Positions 1 through 8,630 of a stretch of DNA of 64,000 nt are shown piece after piece. This DNA comes from DATAYA01 sp963754235 (lineage in GTDB: Bacteria; Pseudomonadota; Alphaproteobacteria; Acetobacterales; Acetobacteraceae). The notes beneath the pieces were generated by a model. It saw only the letters and a list, made by a program, of their open reading frames with translations. It did not search any database and had not been told where the DNA came from. Location of the stretch: positions 186,001 through 250,000 of the forward strand of contig CAVWFK010000005.1 in the NCBI GenBank assembly GCA_963754235.1, given 5' to 3'. A program made the translations under genes and the position numbers. How positions within the stretch are numbered: position 1 is the first letter of the stretch; every line of letters begins with the position of its first letter.

Positions 1-280
1 GTCAGATGGTCGGGGCTTTCGGGTAGCTGTCGGCGAGATCGAGGATCGGGTTGTTGTGTTCGTCGCGCGTCATCAGCGTCTCGAAGATGTTCATCGCGAC
101 ATTGCGCGTCGAGATCGTGCCCGACGTCATCTCATCGAGGCTGTTGACGTTCGCCTCCTGGCCGAACACGAAATGGCCGCCGACGTGCGGGCATTTGAAA
201 GGCGTCTCGGCGAATGCTGGAAACGTTCCCAGTGCCAGGCAGGCGGCCACGACCGCTCCAGCCAGATCCGACCTGCGCAT
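1..280 (-). pseudogene. ABC peptide-type substrate-binding protein, second tandem copy (partial, frameshifted)
   Basis: This is the N-terminus of a periplasmic solute-binding protein of the peptide/nickel family (SBP_bac_5). It has a signal peptide (MRRSDLAGAVVAACLALG, then a PAFAET cleavage region) and runs off the window edge. The first 86 residues differ from the upstream copy (304-1879) at only about eight positions, so the two are tandem duplicates 23 bp apart. The start at 280 has a GGGAGG ribosome site. Near bases 21-24 one base is missing relative to the sister copy (TTTCGGGTAGC against TTTCGGTGTAGC). The frame changes after DLADSY and hits a stop at 2-4, although the alternative frame continues the family sequence. 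It is either a pseudogene or a sequencing indel. Confidence 0.7.
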
Positions 281-303
281 CTGTCGCCTCCCAGCGTCCT
301 CGC

Positions 304-1879
304 CTACTTCGTGAACCACACGTTCGACATGCGCGGGATGCGGAACGGCACAAAGCCCTTCACGTCCGAGCGCACCGCCTGCATCTTGGTGATGGCCCCA
401 AACGGGACCGCATAGGCGCGGTCCAGTATCAGCTTCTGCATCGCGACGAACGCCGCCTGACGGGCTTCGGCACTCGGCGCCTGGTTCATCTGGGTCCAGT
501 CCGCGAGCATGGCGGGATCGTCCTTGCCGCCCTTCGGCATGTAGGCGGCGCCGGGCTGGATCATGAACTGCATGGTATCCAGCGCGCCGAGCGCGGGCTG
601 CGTGCCCCAGCCGGTGAAGAAGAAGTTCCAGCCGGTATCGGGACGCTGCGCCATCTGCACCGAGGTCGGCCAGTCGGTCACCTTGAGCCGCGCGTTGATG
701 CCGACCGCCTGGAGCTGCTGCTGCATCACCAGCGCCGAGTTGTACATCTGCGTGTAGTCCTTGTCGGTCAGCAGCACGACCGGCTGTCCCTTGTAGCCGG
801 ACTTGGCGAGATACTGCTTCGCGAGCTTGGGATCGTGCAGATTGTAGGTGCTCTTGCCGGCGTCGGTGTAGTCGGGCTGGGTCGGATACTGGAAGCCGAC
901 ATTGAGCCGATAATTGCCATCCGAGGCGGCATCCATGATGTCGTCCATATTCAGCGCCGCCTGCACCGCGCGGCGGAAATCGAGATTGTCGGTGGGCGGG
1001 ATAGAGGTGTTCGGGAATCGCGATCTGGATCCACCAGTTGGGCAGCGGCAGCAGGGTGACGTTCTTGTTGTTCTTGAGGGTGGGGATGGATTTCGCCGGC
1101 ACGTCTTCGACCCCTTGCAACTCGCCGGTCTGCAAGCCTGCGACGCGGGCGCCGGGCTCGGTCACAATGCGGAAGGTGACGGTGTCGAAGCACGCCTGCT
1201 TGTAGCCGCCGAAGCCGGTGCGCTCGGTGAAGTGCGGGTTGGGCGTGTAGTTCTGATTGCGCTTCAGTTCCACCGCACTTCCCGGCGTGAACTTCACGAG
1301 CTGCCACGGGCCGGTGCCGATCGTCTTGAGCTGCTGCGGCGGGTCGTGCTCCTCCTCGGCGGGCACGATCACGACGGGAATGCTGAACGAGCTGATTTGC
1401 AGGATGAAGGTCGGCTGCGGCCGCTTCATGTGGATGACGAAGGTGGACGCGTCGGGCGCCTCCCAGCTCGCCACGTTGTCGAACATGTTCCGCGCCAGTC
1501 CGACCTTGTTGTAGCGGTTGAACGAGGCCAGCACGTCGGCGGACGTCATCTTCTTGCCGTTCTGGAACGTGACGCCCGGCCGCAGCTTGAAGGTGTAGGT
1601 GAGATGATCGGGGCTTTCGGTGTAGCTGTCGGCGAGATCGACGATCGGGTTGTTGTGCTCGTCGCGCGTCATCAACGTCTCGAAGATGTTCATCGCGACG
1701 TTGCGCGTCGAGATCGTGGACGACGTCATCTGGTCGAGGCTGTTGACGTTCGCTTCCTGGCCGAACACGAAATGCCCGCCCACATGCGGGCACTTGAAGG
1801 GCGCCGCGGCAACGGCTGGAACCGTGCCCAGTGCCAGGCACGCGGCCGCGACCGCTCCCGCCAAATCCGACCTGCGCAT
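304..1879 (-). pseudogene. ABC peptide-type substrate-binding protein, first tandem copy (frameshifted)
   Basis: A family 5 periplasmic binding protein for peptides or similar solutes. The signal peptide is MRRSDLAGAVAAACLALG and the mature protein begins near APFKCPHVGGHFVFGQ. The start at 1879 is set by a GGAGGGG site just upstream. The family reading frame is intact to about base 1013 (ending WIQIAIP) and resumes in another frame at NTSIPPTDNLDFRRAVQAAL, running to a TAG at 304-306 (FRIPRMSNVWFTK). One extra base at about 1012 explains the break. Joined, the protein would be about 520 residues, normal for the family. The permease and ATPase genes of this transporter are not in the window. 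Substrate is unknown. Confidence 0.75.
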
Positions 1880-1967
1880 CCGACGCCCCTCCATTTCCAC
1901 CGAAGCGAGCATAGTCCGGGCGCCTGCCGCCGTGGTCAAGTTCTTGCGGCGGACTTGCCGCAGGCAG

Positions 1968-2849
1968 TCACGCACGGCCGATCGACCAGGCCCACGAATC
2001 CAGTCCCGGCACGTAGGCGGCGGGGGTTTGCTCGGGATTGCGGTTGACCAGCGGGCGCGCGTACAGCGGATGACGCACACTGCGCACTTCGTGCTCGAAT
2101 GTCGCCAGCACGCGGCCGCTCGCCGGATCGACGATGTTCTTGAACCGCCACTGGTGCTGGTCGCTCTCCTCACTGATCAGCCCGCGCTCCAGCAGCCGCG
2201 CGTGCGGGCCGGAGAAATCATGCAGCGTGATCTGAACGTGGGCGCCGTCGAAGGCGGGCAGCGTGCCGCCGGTCTCGCGCAGGATCAGATATTGGTCCGG
2301 GCCCACTGCAACCCGCACGTGCCGCCCGTCCTCGCCGGCCTCGGCGCGCGCCCCCAGCATGTCACGGTAGAAGGCGAGGATGCCGGGCGCCGTGCCCTCC
2401 GGCACCGCCAGCTCGACATAAGGCATCCCGAGATTGAACGCACCGAAGCAGGGCGCCGGTGCGAAGCAGCGGATGCGATTGCCCCACGGGCAGGTCGCCT
2501 CCACGAACTCGGATGTCTCGCGCACCGCGAACCGCGTTTCGGTCAACGCGTTGCGCACCGCCGCGAGCCGGCGCAGCAGCGCCTCCAGATCCGGCACCAC
2601 GAGCGCGGTATGGCCACCCACAATCTGCGCGCGTCCGGTCGGCAGGTGGAACTGGCTGCGACCGACATTGATCCACATGTTGGTCACACCCGGCATCAAA
2701 TAGGGGTCGCGCGTCAGCCCCAACCCCATGACGTAGAACAGCGTCGCGAGGTGCTGGTCGGGGACGCGGACGTTGACGTGGCCGAGCTCGACGATGTTGC
2801 CGGGATCCTCGAGGGTGCGATCGAAGCCCGGCTTCGCCTCAGCGTCCAT
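1968..2849 (-). CDS. Two-domain VOC (glyoxalase/dioxygenase superfamily) protein
   Basis: A 293-residue protein with two vicinal-oxygen-chelate modules. The first begins at ELGHVNVRVPDQHLATLFY, near residue 20. The second begins at MPYVELAVPEGTAPGILAFY, near residue 145, and carries YLILRETGG. This architecture occurs in glyoxalases and ring-cleaving dioxygenases, but I see no substrate-specific signature and do not assign a reaction. The start at 2849 is chosen for its GAGGAGG site and leaves out an upstream in-frame extension. It lies between the substrate-binding protein genes and an SDR gene on the same strand and may be co-transcribed with both. Confidence 0.75.
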   Translation of the reverse strand: MDAEAKPGFDRTLEDPGNIVELGHVNVRVPDQHLATLFYVMGLGLTRDPYLMPGVTNMWINVGRSQFHLPTGRAQIVGGHTALVVPDLEALLRRLAAVRNALTETRFAVRETSEFVEATCPWGNRIRCFAPAPCFGAFNLGMPYVELAVPEGTAPGILAFYRDMLGARAEAGEDGRHVRVAVGPDQYLILRETGGTLPAFDGAHVQITLHDFSGPHARLLERGLISEESDQHQWRFKNIVDPASGRVLATFEHEVRSVRHPLYARPLVNRNPEQTPAAYVPGLDSWAWSIGRA

Positions 2850-2871
2850 CTGCTGCCTCCTCAACCTTGGC

Positions 2872-3654
2872 TCAGCCTTGGGCGGAATAGCCGCCATCGA
2901 CCGCGATTGCCGTGCCGGTGACGAAGTCCGACGCGCGGCTGGCGAGGAACACCGCGATCCCGCCCATGTCGTCCGGCGTGCCCCAGCGGGCGGCGGGCGT
3001 GCGCGCCAGCACGCGCTCGTGCAGCCCGCTGACCTCGCGCCGCGCCGCGCGCGTGAGGTCGGTATCGATCCAGCCGGGCAGCACGGCGTTGACCTGGATG
3101 TTGTCCGGCGCCCAGGCGCTGGCGAGCGCCTTGGTCATTTGCACGATGCCGCCCTTGCTGGCGGCATAGGCGGCGGCGTAGGCGGCGCCGAACAGCGACA
3201 TCATGCTGCCGATGTTGATGATCTTGCCGCCGCCGGCGCGCTTCATCGCGGGATGCGCCGCCTGGCAGGCGACGAAGGCGCTGGTGAGATTGGTCGTCAG
3301 CACCGCGTTCCACTCCTCTAGCGTGCAGTCCTGCGGCGGCTTGCGGACGGTGGTGCCGGCGTTGTTGATCAGGATGTCGAGCCGGCCGAACCGCGCCGCC
3401 GCGGTGCCCACCATCTCGCGGCAGGCTTCCGCGTCCGTCAGATCGGCTTCGAGCGCGTGGGCGGCGCGGCCGGACGTGGCGAGTGCGGCGAGGGCCGCGT
3501 CGTTTTTCGTGCGATTGCGGCCGGTGATGACGATCTCGGCGCCGGCGTCGGCGAGGGCGGTCGCCATGCCGAGCCCGATGCCGCCATTGCCGCCGGTGAC
3601 CAGCGCCACCCGCCCGGCGAGGTCGAACAAGGAAGCGGGGGCCGATCCAGTCAT
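2872..3654 (-). CDS. Short-chain dehydrogenase/reductase (SDR), gluconate 5-dehydrogenase-like
   Basis: A 260-residue classical SDR oxidoreductase. It shows the nucleotide-binding glycine motif TGGNGGIG near residue 20, NNAG near 97, a catalytic Ser in NIGSMMS, and the YAASKGG active site (Y-x3-K). The C-terminus FVTGTAIAVDGGYSAQG is typical of the family. The sequence most resembles the gluconate 5-dehydrogenase / 2-deoxygluconate dehydrogenase branch, which reduces keto sugar acids with NAD(P)H, but substrate cannot be fixed from sequence. The start at 3654 has a GGAGAG site 8 bases upstream. It sits 22 bp upstream of the VOC gene on the same strand, so an operon is likely. Confidence 0.85.
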   Translation of the reverse strand: MTGSAPASLFDLAGRVALVTGGNGGIGLGMATALADAGAEIVITGRNRTKNDAALAALATSGRAAHALEADLTDAEACREMVGTAAARFGRLDILINNAGTTVRKPPQDCTLEEWNAVLTTNLTSAFVACQAAHPAMKRAGGGKIINIGSMMSLFGAAYAAAYAASKGGIVQMTKALASAWAPDNIQVNAVLPGWIDTDLTRAARREVSGLHERVLARTPAARWGTPDDMGGIAVFLASRASDFVTGTAIAVDGGYSAQG

Positions 3655-3765
3655 GCGTTCTCTCCGCGCCAGATGCCGAGCATAGCCGCATCCCGCCGGG
3701 TCGGAAAACGGTGCTGCCGCGGCTAGGATCGCGGCAGGCGGGGAGGGGAGGGGTGCAGGCCGGCC

Positions 3766-4566
3766 ATGCTGACGGGATTCTGGCTCGGCCTGCTGCTGAA
3801 GATGGCCATCACCGCCGGCGTCGTGGTCGCCGCCTCGGTGATCGCGGAGCGCACCGGGCCGTTCGTCGCCGGTGTGCTGGCGGCAACCCCGGTCTCGACT
3901 GCGCCCGCCTATGCCATGCTTGCCTATGCGCACGATGCCGGCTTCATCGCCCAGAGTGCGCTCGACAGTTTTGCGGGCAACGCCGCGGCGGCGGTGTTCA
4001 CGGTCGCCTATGTCGTGCTGGCGCCGCGGCTGGCGCTGTTGCCGCGGCTGGCGGGCTGCACGCTGGTGTGGCTGGCGGCGGCGGCGGCGATCCATGCAGT
4101 CGTCTGGAGCGTGCCGGGCGCCGTCGTGCTGGTCACGACGACCTTTGCGCTGTGCGTCGCCTTCATGTGGCGGGTGCCGATGGGTGCACCGCGGCCGCGG
4201 CGGGGACGGCGCTGGTACGATCTGCCGGGACGTGCGCTGCTGGTGGGCGGCGTGGTCGGCACCGTGGTCAGCGTCAGCCGCGCGATCGGTCCCTCGGCGA
4301 CCGGCATCGCGACCGTGTTTCCGATCAACATCTCCAGCATGGCGATCGTGATCGACCTGCGGCTGGGGCCGGGGATGTCGGCGGCGACGGTCGCGAGTGC
4401 GATGCGGGCGATGACCGGGATGACGTTTGCCTATCTGCTGCTGCACGTGACCGTCGCACCGCTCGGCAAGTGGCCGGCGCTGCTGGTCTGGCTGCTGGCC
4501 TGCATCGCCTGGTCGGGCTCGCTGCTGGCCTGGCAAGCGTGGCGGCCGGCCGCCGCCTCGCCTTGA
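3766..4566 (+). CDS. Integral membrane protein, function unknown
   Basis: A 266-residue, strongly hydrophobic protein with about eight membrane segments, for example LLLKMAITAGVVVAASVIA at the N-terminus and LLVWLLACIAWSGSLLAW at the C-terminus. A conserved-looking loop, GVLAATPVSTAPAYAMLAY, follows the first segment, and a basic cytoplasmic loop (PRPRRGRRW) lies at about residue 145. I do not recognise a named family; it may be a small transporter or permease-like protein. It is transcribed divergently from the SDR gene across about 110 bp and is followed by the prenyl synthase gene. Confidence 0.7.
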   Translation: MLTGFWLGLLLKMAITAGVVVAASVIAERTGPFVAGVLAATPVSTAPAYAMLAYAHDAGFIAQSALDSFAGNAAAAVFTVAYVVLAPRLALLPRLAGCTLVWLAAAAAIHAVVWSVPGAVVLVTTTFALCVAFMWRVPMGAPRPRRGRRWYDLPGRALLVGGVVGTVVSVSRAIGPSATGIATVFPINISSMAIVIDLRLGPGMSAATVASAMRAMTGMTFAYLLLHVTVAPLGKWPALLVWLLACIAWSGSLLAWQAWRPAAASP

Positions 4567-4657
4567 CCGGTTTTCCGGCGCCGATATGGTGCCCGCCCGG
4601 TCGCGTTGCGGCGCTGCCGTGCGCCGGCGGCGCCCCTCACCGCGCGGCACGCGCCGA

Positions 4658-5707
4658 ATGGAGAACAGCTTGGGCGTCGCCGCCGGCCTGATCCTGCCCG
4701 AACCCGCGCCTGCGATGCCGGCCGAGGACGCGCTCGCGGCATTGGTCGCGATCGCCGGCGACGACCTCGACGCCACCAACCGCACCATCGTCGCGCGGAT
4801 GGCGAGCCCGGTGGAGCTGATCCCGCGCCTCGCCGCCCATCTGGTTGCTGCCGGCGGCAAGCGCCTGCGCCCGCTGCTGACGCTCGCCTCGGCGCGGCTG
4901 TGCGGCTATCCGCCCGGTGGCCCGCGCCACGTCCGCCTCGCCGCCTGCGTCGAGTTCATCCACACCGCGACCCTGCTGCACGACGACGTCGTGGACGAGA
5001 GCCTGCTTCGCCGCGGCTCGGCCAGCGCCAATGCGGTGTTCGGCAACCAGGCCTCCGTGCTGGTGGGCGACTTCCTGTTCGCCCGCGCCTTCCAGTTGAT
5101 GGTCGAGGACGGCTCGCTCGACGTGTTGGCGATTCTGTCGCGCGCCGCCGCCACCATCGCCGAGGGCGAGGTGCTGCAACTGGCGACCCAGAACGACCTC
5201 TCCACCAGCGAAGCGCGCTACCTCGACGTGATCCGGGGCAAGACCGCCGCCTTGTTTGCCGCCGCCTGCGAGGTGGGCGCGGTGGTCGCCAACCGGCCGG
5301 CGGCGGAGCGCGCGGCCCTCGCCGCCTATGGCCACGATCTCGGCATCGCCTTTCAGCTTGTCGATGACGCGCTCGACTACACTGCCGATCAGGCGGCGCT
5401 TGGCAAGGCGGTGGGCGACGATTTTCGCGAGGGCAAGATCACCCTGCCGGTGCTCCTGGCCTGTGCGTCCGGGGGGGCCGAGGAGCGCGCCTTCTGGCAG
5501 CGCACGATCGAGGCGAGCGAGCAGACCGAGGCCGATCTGCAGCACGCGCTCGACCTGATGCAGCGCTGTGATGCGATCGCGCAGACGCTCGCGCGTGCCG
5601 CCGTCTTCGCCGCTGCCGCCAAATCGGCGCTGGTGGTCTTTCCTGCCTCGCCCGCGCGCGCGGCGCTGCTGGACGCGGCCGACTACACCGTGAGCCGCGG
5701 CCGCTGA
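4658..5707 (+). CDS. Polyprenyl diphosphate synthase (IspB-like)
   Basis: A 349-residue trans-prenyltransferase that extends farnesyl or geranylgeranyl diphosphate with isopentenyl diphosphate to make the long side chain of ubiquinone. Both aspartate-rich Mg2+-binding motifs are present: DDVVD at residues 109-113 and DDALD at 236-240. The substrate-binding GGKRLRP motif lies near residue 66, and KITLPVL follows the second motif. Length and the HTATLLHDD context fit octaprenyl/decaprenyl synthases. I chose ATG 4658 (MENSLG); the frame stays open upstream to 4586, but that extension is arginine-rich and unlike the family. Confidence 0.88.
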   Translation: MENSLGVAAGLILPEPAPAMPAEDALAALVAIAGDDLDATNRTIVARMASPVELIPRLAAHLVAAGGKRLRPLLTLASARLCGYPPGGPRHVRLAACVEFIHTATLLHDDVVDESLLRRGSASANAVFGNQASVLVGDFLFARAFQLMVEDGSLDVLAILSRAAATIAEGEVLQLATQNDLSTSEARYLDVIRGKTAALFAAACEVGAVVANRPAAERAALAAYGHDLGIAFQLVDDALDYTADQAALGKAVGDDFREGKITLPVLLACASGGAEERAFWQRTIEASEQTEADLQHALDLMQRCDAIAQTLARAAVFAAAAKSALVVFPASPARAALLDAADYTVSRGR

Positions 5708-5719
5708 GGAGCCAGTCCC

Positions 5720-6913
5720 ATGATCGACGCCGGAACCGACCAGACCATCGCCGCCATCGAGGCCTGGCGCCCCGAGCTGGAGGCGATCCGCCACCGCATC
5801 CACGCCAATCCCGAGACGGCGTTCGAGGAGCACGCGACCGCAGCACTGGTCGCCGGGCGGCTGCGCGAATGGGGGATCGAGGTCGCGGCCGAGGGCATCG
5901 CCAAGACCGGGCTGGTGGGGACCGTGCGCGGCCGGCGTCCCGGCAACCGCGCGATCGCGCTGCGTGCCGACATGGACGCGCTGCACATCGCGGAGCAGTC
6001 CGACCTGCCCTACCGCTCGCAGGTGCCGGGCAAGATGCACGCTTGCGGCCATGACGGGCACACCACCATGCTGCTGGCCGCGGCGCGCTATCTCGCCGGC
6101 CACGCCGACGAGTTCGGCGGCACGGTCCACCTGATCTTCCAGCCGGCCGAGGAGGGCGGGGGCGGCGGCCGCGTGATGATCGAGGAGGGGCTGTTCGAGC
6201 GCTTCCCGTGCGACGCAGTCTATGGGATGCACGCGATCCCGGGCATGGACGTCGGCAGTTTCGCCATCCGCCCCGGGCCGATGCTCGCCGCCTCCGATTC
6301 CTGGACCGTGACCTTCCGCGGCACCGGCGGGCATGGCTCGGCGCCGCATCGGGGAACCGACCCGACGATGCCGCTCGGATACTTTATCCTCGGCTTGCAG
6401 GGCATCATCGGCCGCAGCGTATCGCCGATCGAAACGGCGGTGCTGAGCATCGGCCACATCGCGGGCGGCAGCGCCGGATCGCCCAACGTCATTCCGTCCG
6501 AGATCGCGGTGCGCGGCACCGCGCGCAGCTACACGCCGGCGGTGCGCGATGTGCTGGAGCGGCGCCTTGGTGAGCTGGCGACTGCCCTCGCTGCCGCCCA
6601 GGGCTGCACCGCCGAGACGGTGTATCAGCGCCGCTATCCGCCGCTCGTGAACCACCCCGAGCAGACCCGCGTGGCCGTCGCCGCGGCCACTGCCACGGCC
6701 GGGGCCGCGCAGGTGAACGACGACACTCCGCCGGTCACGGGGGCGGAGGATTTCGCCTTCATGCTCGAGCACCGGCCCGGCGCCTACATCATGATCGGCA
6801 ACGGCCCTGGCCCGTATGTCCATACGCCGGGCTATGATTTCAACGACGCGATCATCCCGACCGGTGCCGCGTACTGGGTCAATCTCGCGCGGGCGGAGCT
6901 CGGCGGCGGCTGA
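5720..6913 (+). CDS. M20 family metallo-amidohydrolase (hippurate hydrolase-like)
   Basis: A 397-residue cytoplasmic peptidase-family M20 amidohydrolase. The metal-site signatures are visible: ADMDAL near residue 90, HACGHDGHTTML near 110, FQPAEEGGGGG near 145, and VTGAEDFAFML near 340. The central dimerisation domain starts at FRGTGGHGSAPHRGTDP. Relatives hydrolyse N-acyl amino acids such as hippurate or indole-acetyl conjugates; the exact acyl amino acid is not predictable. The ATG is preceded by a GAGGAG site and lies 12 bp after the prenyl synthase stop, so the two genes are probably co-transcribed. Confidence 0.88.
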   Translation: MIDAGTDQTIAAIEAWRPELEAIRHRIHANPETAFEEHATAALVAGRLREWGIEVAAEGIAKTGLVGTVRGRRPGNRAIALRADMDALHIAEQSDLPYRSQVPGKMHACGHDGHTTMLLAAARYLAGHADEFGGTVHLIFQPAEEGGGGGRVMIEEGLFERFPCDAVYGMHAIPGMDVGSFAIRPGPMLAASDSWTVTFRGTGGHGSAPHRGTDPTMPLGYFILGLQGIIGRSVSPIETAVLSIGHIAGGSAGSPNVIPSEIAVRGTARSYTPAVRDVLERRLGELATALAAAQGCTAETVYQRRYPPLVNHPEQTRVAVAAATATAGAAQVNDDTPPVTGAEDFAFMLEHRPGAYIMIGNGPGPYVHTPGYDFNDAIIPTGAAYWVNLARAELGGG

Positions 6914-6960
6914 TACCGGGCGCCGAATACATTGACGTACTCGGGGTGCGCACATCCCTC

Positions 6961-7041
6961 GTCATGGTCGGCGAAGACCGCGAAGGCCGAGCATCCACGA
7001 CTTTGCGGCCGCGACACAGAAGACGTGGATGGTCGGCCTTC
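6961..7041. repeat. 81-bp palindromic repeat, copy 1, left part (interrupted by IS1182-family element)
   Basis: The repeat begins GTCATGGTCGGCGAAGACC and would end CTTCGCCGACCATGAC. The first 81 bases stand here and the last 12 lie at 8607-8618, on the other side of the insertion sequence. The right-hand small hairpin is GGTCGGC-CTTC-GCCGACC, and the IS sits exactly in the CTTC loop. The intact form is at 22440-22520 and another damaged copy is at 14259-14330. Confidence 0.85.
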
Positions 7042-8602
7042 CAGGCTGTGTGAAAACTCGCGTCGCGCGGACTCGTCATTCTAGAATCCTCCCTCGATTC
7101 GCGGGGGAGTGTGGCATGGGGTTTATCGAAGGTGTCGATCGCGGACAGGTGACGCTGTTGCCGCCGGCGGTGGACGACTACGTCGCCGCCGACGCGGTGG
7201 TGCGAGTGATCGACGCGTTCGTGACCAGCCTCGATATGCCAGCTCTGGGCTTCGAGCGAGCGGTGCCGGCGCGGGAGGGCCGCCCGGGCTACGATCCGCG
7301 CGATCTGCTCAAGCTCTATATCTACGGCACCCTCAACGGGGTTCGCTCGTCGCGCAAGCTGGAGCGCGAATGCCAGCGCAACGTCGAGCTGATGTGGCTG
7401 CTGGGCCGGCTGACCCCCGACTTCAAGACGATCGCCGACTTCCGGCGCGACAACGGCCCGCAGATCATCGCCAGTTGCGGCGCGCTGGTTCGGTTCTGCC
7501 GCGACCGCGGCCTGTTCGCCGGCGGCATCGCGGCGATCGACGGCAGCAAGGTCCGCGCGGCGGCGAGCCGCAAGCGGGTGATGAGCCGCGCCGAGGCGGC
7601 GGCGGAGATCGCGCGCCTCGACCAAGCGATCGCCGACCACCTGGCGGCGATGGACGCGGCCGACGCGGCCGAGCCGGACGAGGCGGGCGGGCAAGCGGTC
7701 ACGGAGGCGCTGGCGGTGCTGCGCGCCAAGCGCGGCAAGGTTGCCGAGCTGGCGCAGCGGCTGCGCGAGGAGGGTCGCGAGCTCGGCGTCGTCGGCGAGC
7801 CCGACGCACGGCCGATGGGCAGCGGCGCCGGGGCCAAGCCGCCCTCCTACAACGTGCAGATCGCGGTCGATCCGGCCAGCCACATGATCCTCCACCACGA
7901 GGTGACCACGGATGCGAACGACCTTCGCCAGCTGCTGCCGATGGCGCTCGCGGCCAAGGTGGTACTCGGCGCCGCGGCGCTGACGGTGGTTGCCGATACC
8001 GGCTACGCCAATGCGACGCAGGCCGCGCAATGCGAGGCCGAGGGCATCGCCGCCGCAGTGCGGCCGCCGGCGCAGGTCAACCGGCGAGGCGACTACTTTG
8101 CGCCGATGGCCTTCCGCTACGATGCCGAGACCGACACGATGACCTGCCCGGCCGGGCGCCGCCTGGTTCGCAACGGCGGGCACGGGTCGGACAACGCCGT
8201 GCGCTACCGGGCCGAAAGCTGTGCCGGATGTCCGCTGAAGTCGCGCTGCACGGGGGCCGACCGACGCCACGTCTATCGACTGATCGACCAACCGGCGCTC
8301 GACCGGATGGCGGCACGGATCGCGGCGGACCCGTCGCTGATGCGGTTGCGCCGATGCACGGCCGAGCACCCGTTTGCGGCGCTGAAATACCTCCTGGGCG
8401 GTCGCTTCCTGCTGCGCGGCAAGGCCAAGGCGGCCACCGAAACCGCGCTCGCCGTGCTCGCCTACAATATCGGACGCCTCAGCAAGCTCCTCGGCCCCGC
8501 CAACCTCGCCGCCGCACTCGCCTGACCGGAGCGAGACCGCCGCTGCCGCAGACCCCCGCCTTGACCGCCCTTCAATCAAAACTCAGGTTCTCGCACAGCC
8601 TG
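7042..8602 (+). mobile_element. IS1182-family insertion sequence
   Basis: This element is 1561 bp with imperfect terminal inverted repeats: left end CAGGCTGTGTGAAAACTC, and right end, read inward, CAGGCTGTGCGAGAACCT. It is flanked by a 4-bp target duplication, CTTC, at 7038-7041 and 8603-8606. Removing the element and one CTTC rebuilds the tetraloop hairpin of the palindromic repeat, which shows that the ends are correctly placed. Ends, target duplication and an uninterrupted transposase all look intact, so it may be recently active. Confidence 0.88.
7116..8525 (+). CDS. IS1182-family transposase
   Basis: A 469-residue DDE transposase. The N-terminal DUF772-type domain (GYDPRDLLKLYIYGTLNGVR) is followed by DFKTIADFRRDN, a catalytic Asp region AIDGSKVRAAAS, and the second catalytic region VVADTGYANATQ. 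A cysteine cluster, CAGCPLKSRC, precedes the C-terminal RRCTAEHPFAALKYLLG, which carries the catalytic Glu, as is usual for this family. The start is set by a GGGGGAG site before ATG 7116; the frame is open further upstream but those codons overlap the IS end. No frameshift or stop is present. Confidence 0.9.
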   Translation: MGFIEGVDRGQVTLLPPAVDDYVAADAVVRVIDAFVTSLDMPALGFERAVPAREGRPGYDPRDLLKLYIYGTLNGVRSSRKLERECQRNVELMWLLGRLTPDFKTIADFRRDNGPQIIASCGALVRFCRDRGLFAGGIAAIDGSKVRAAASRKRVMSRAEAAAEIARLDQAIADHLAAMDAADAAEPDEAGGQAVTEALAVLRAKRGKVAELAQRLREEGRELGVVGEPDARPMGSGAGAKPPSYNVQIAVDPASHMILHHEVTTDANDLRQLLPMALAAKVVLGAAALTVVADTGYANATQAAQCEAEGIAAAVRPPAQVNRRGDYFAPMAFRYDAETDTMTCPAGRRLVRNGGHGSDNAVRYRAESCAGCPLKSRCTGADRRHVYRLIDQPALDRMAARIAADPSLMRLRRCTAEHPFAALKYLLGGRFLLRGKAKAATETALAVLAYNIGRLSKLLGPANLAAALA

Positions 8603-8630
8603 CTTCGCCGACCATGACGGTGGGGACGAG

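Noticed and set aside
2..2173. A single 723-residue minus-strand frame covering both substrate-binding proteins
   Set aside because: The middle of this frame is out-of-frame translation of copy 1 after its frameshift. The real genes are two tandem copies with separate starts at 1879 and 280.
2872..4860. A 662-residue minus-strand frame upstream of and including the SDR
   Set aside because: Only the part after MTGSAPASL is protein-like. The upstream part is antisense to the membrane protein and prenyl synthase genes and is Arg/Gln/His-rich, as expected from GC-skewed shadow frames.
4637..6955. Long antisense frame (772 codons) opposite the prenyl synthase and M20 genes
   Set aside because: Both opposing plus-strand genes have clear catalytic motifs. 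The antisense product has no recognisable domains and a typical shadow composition.
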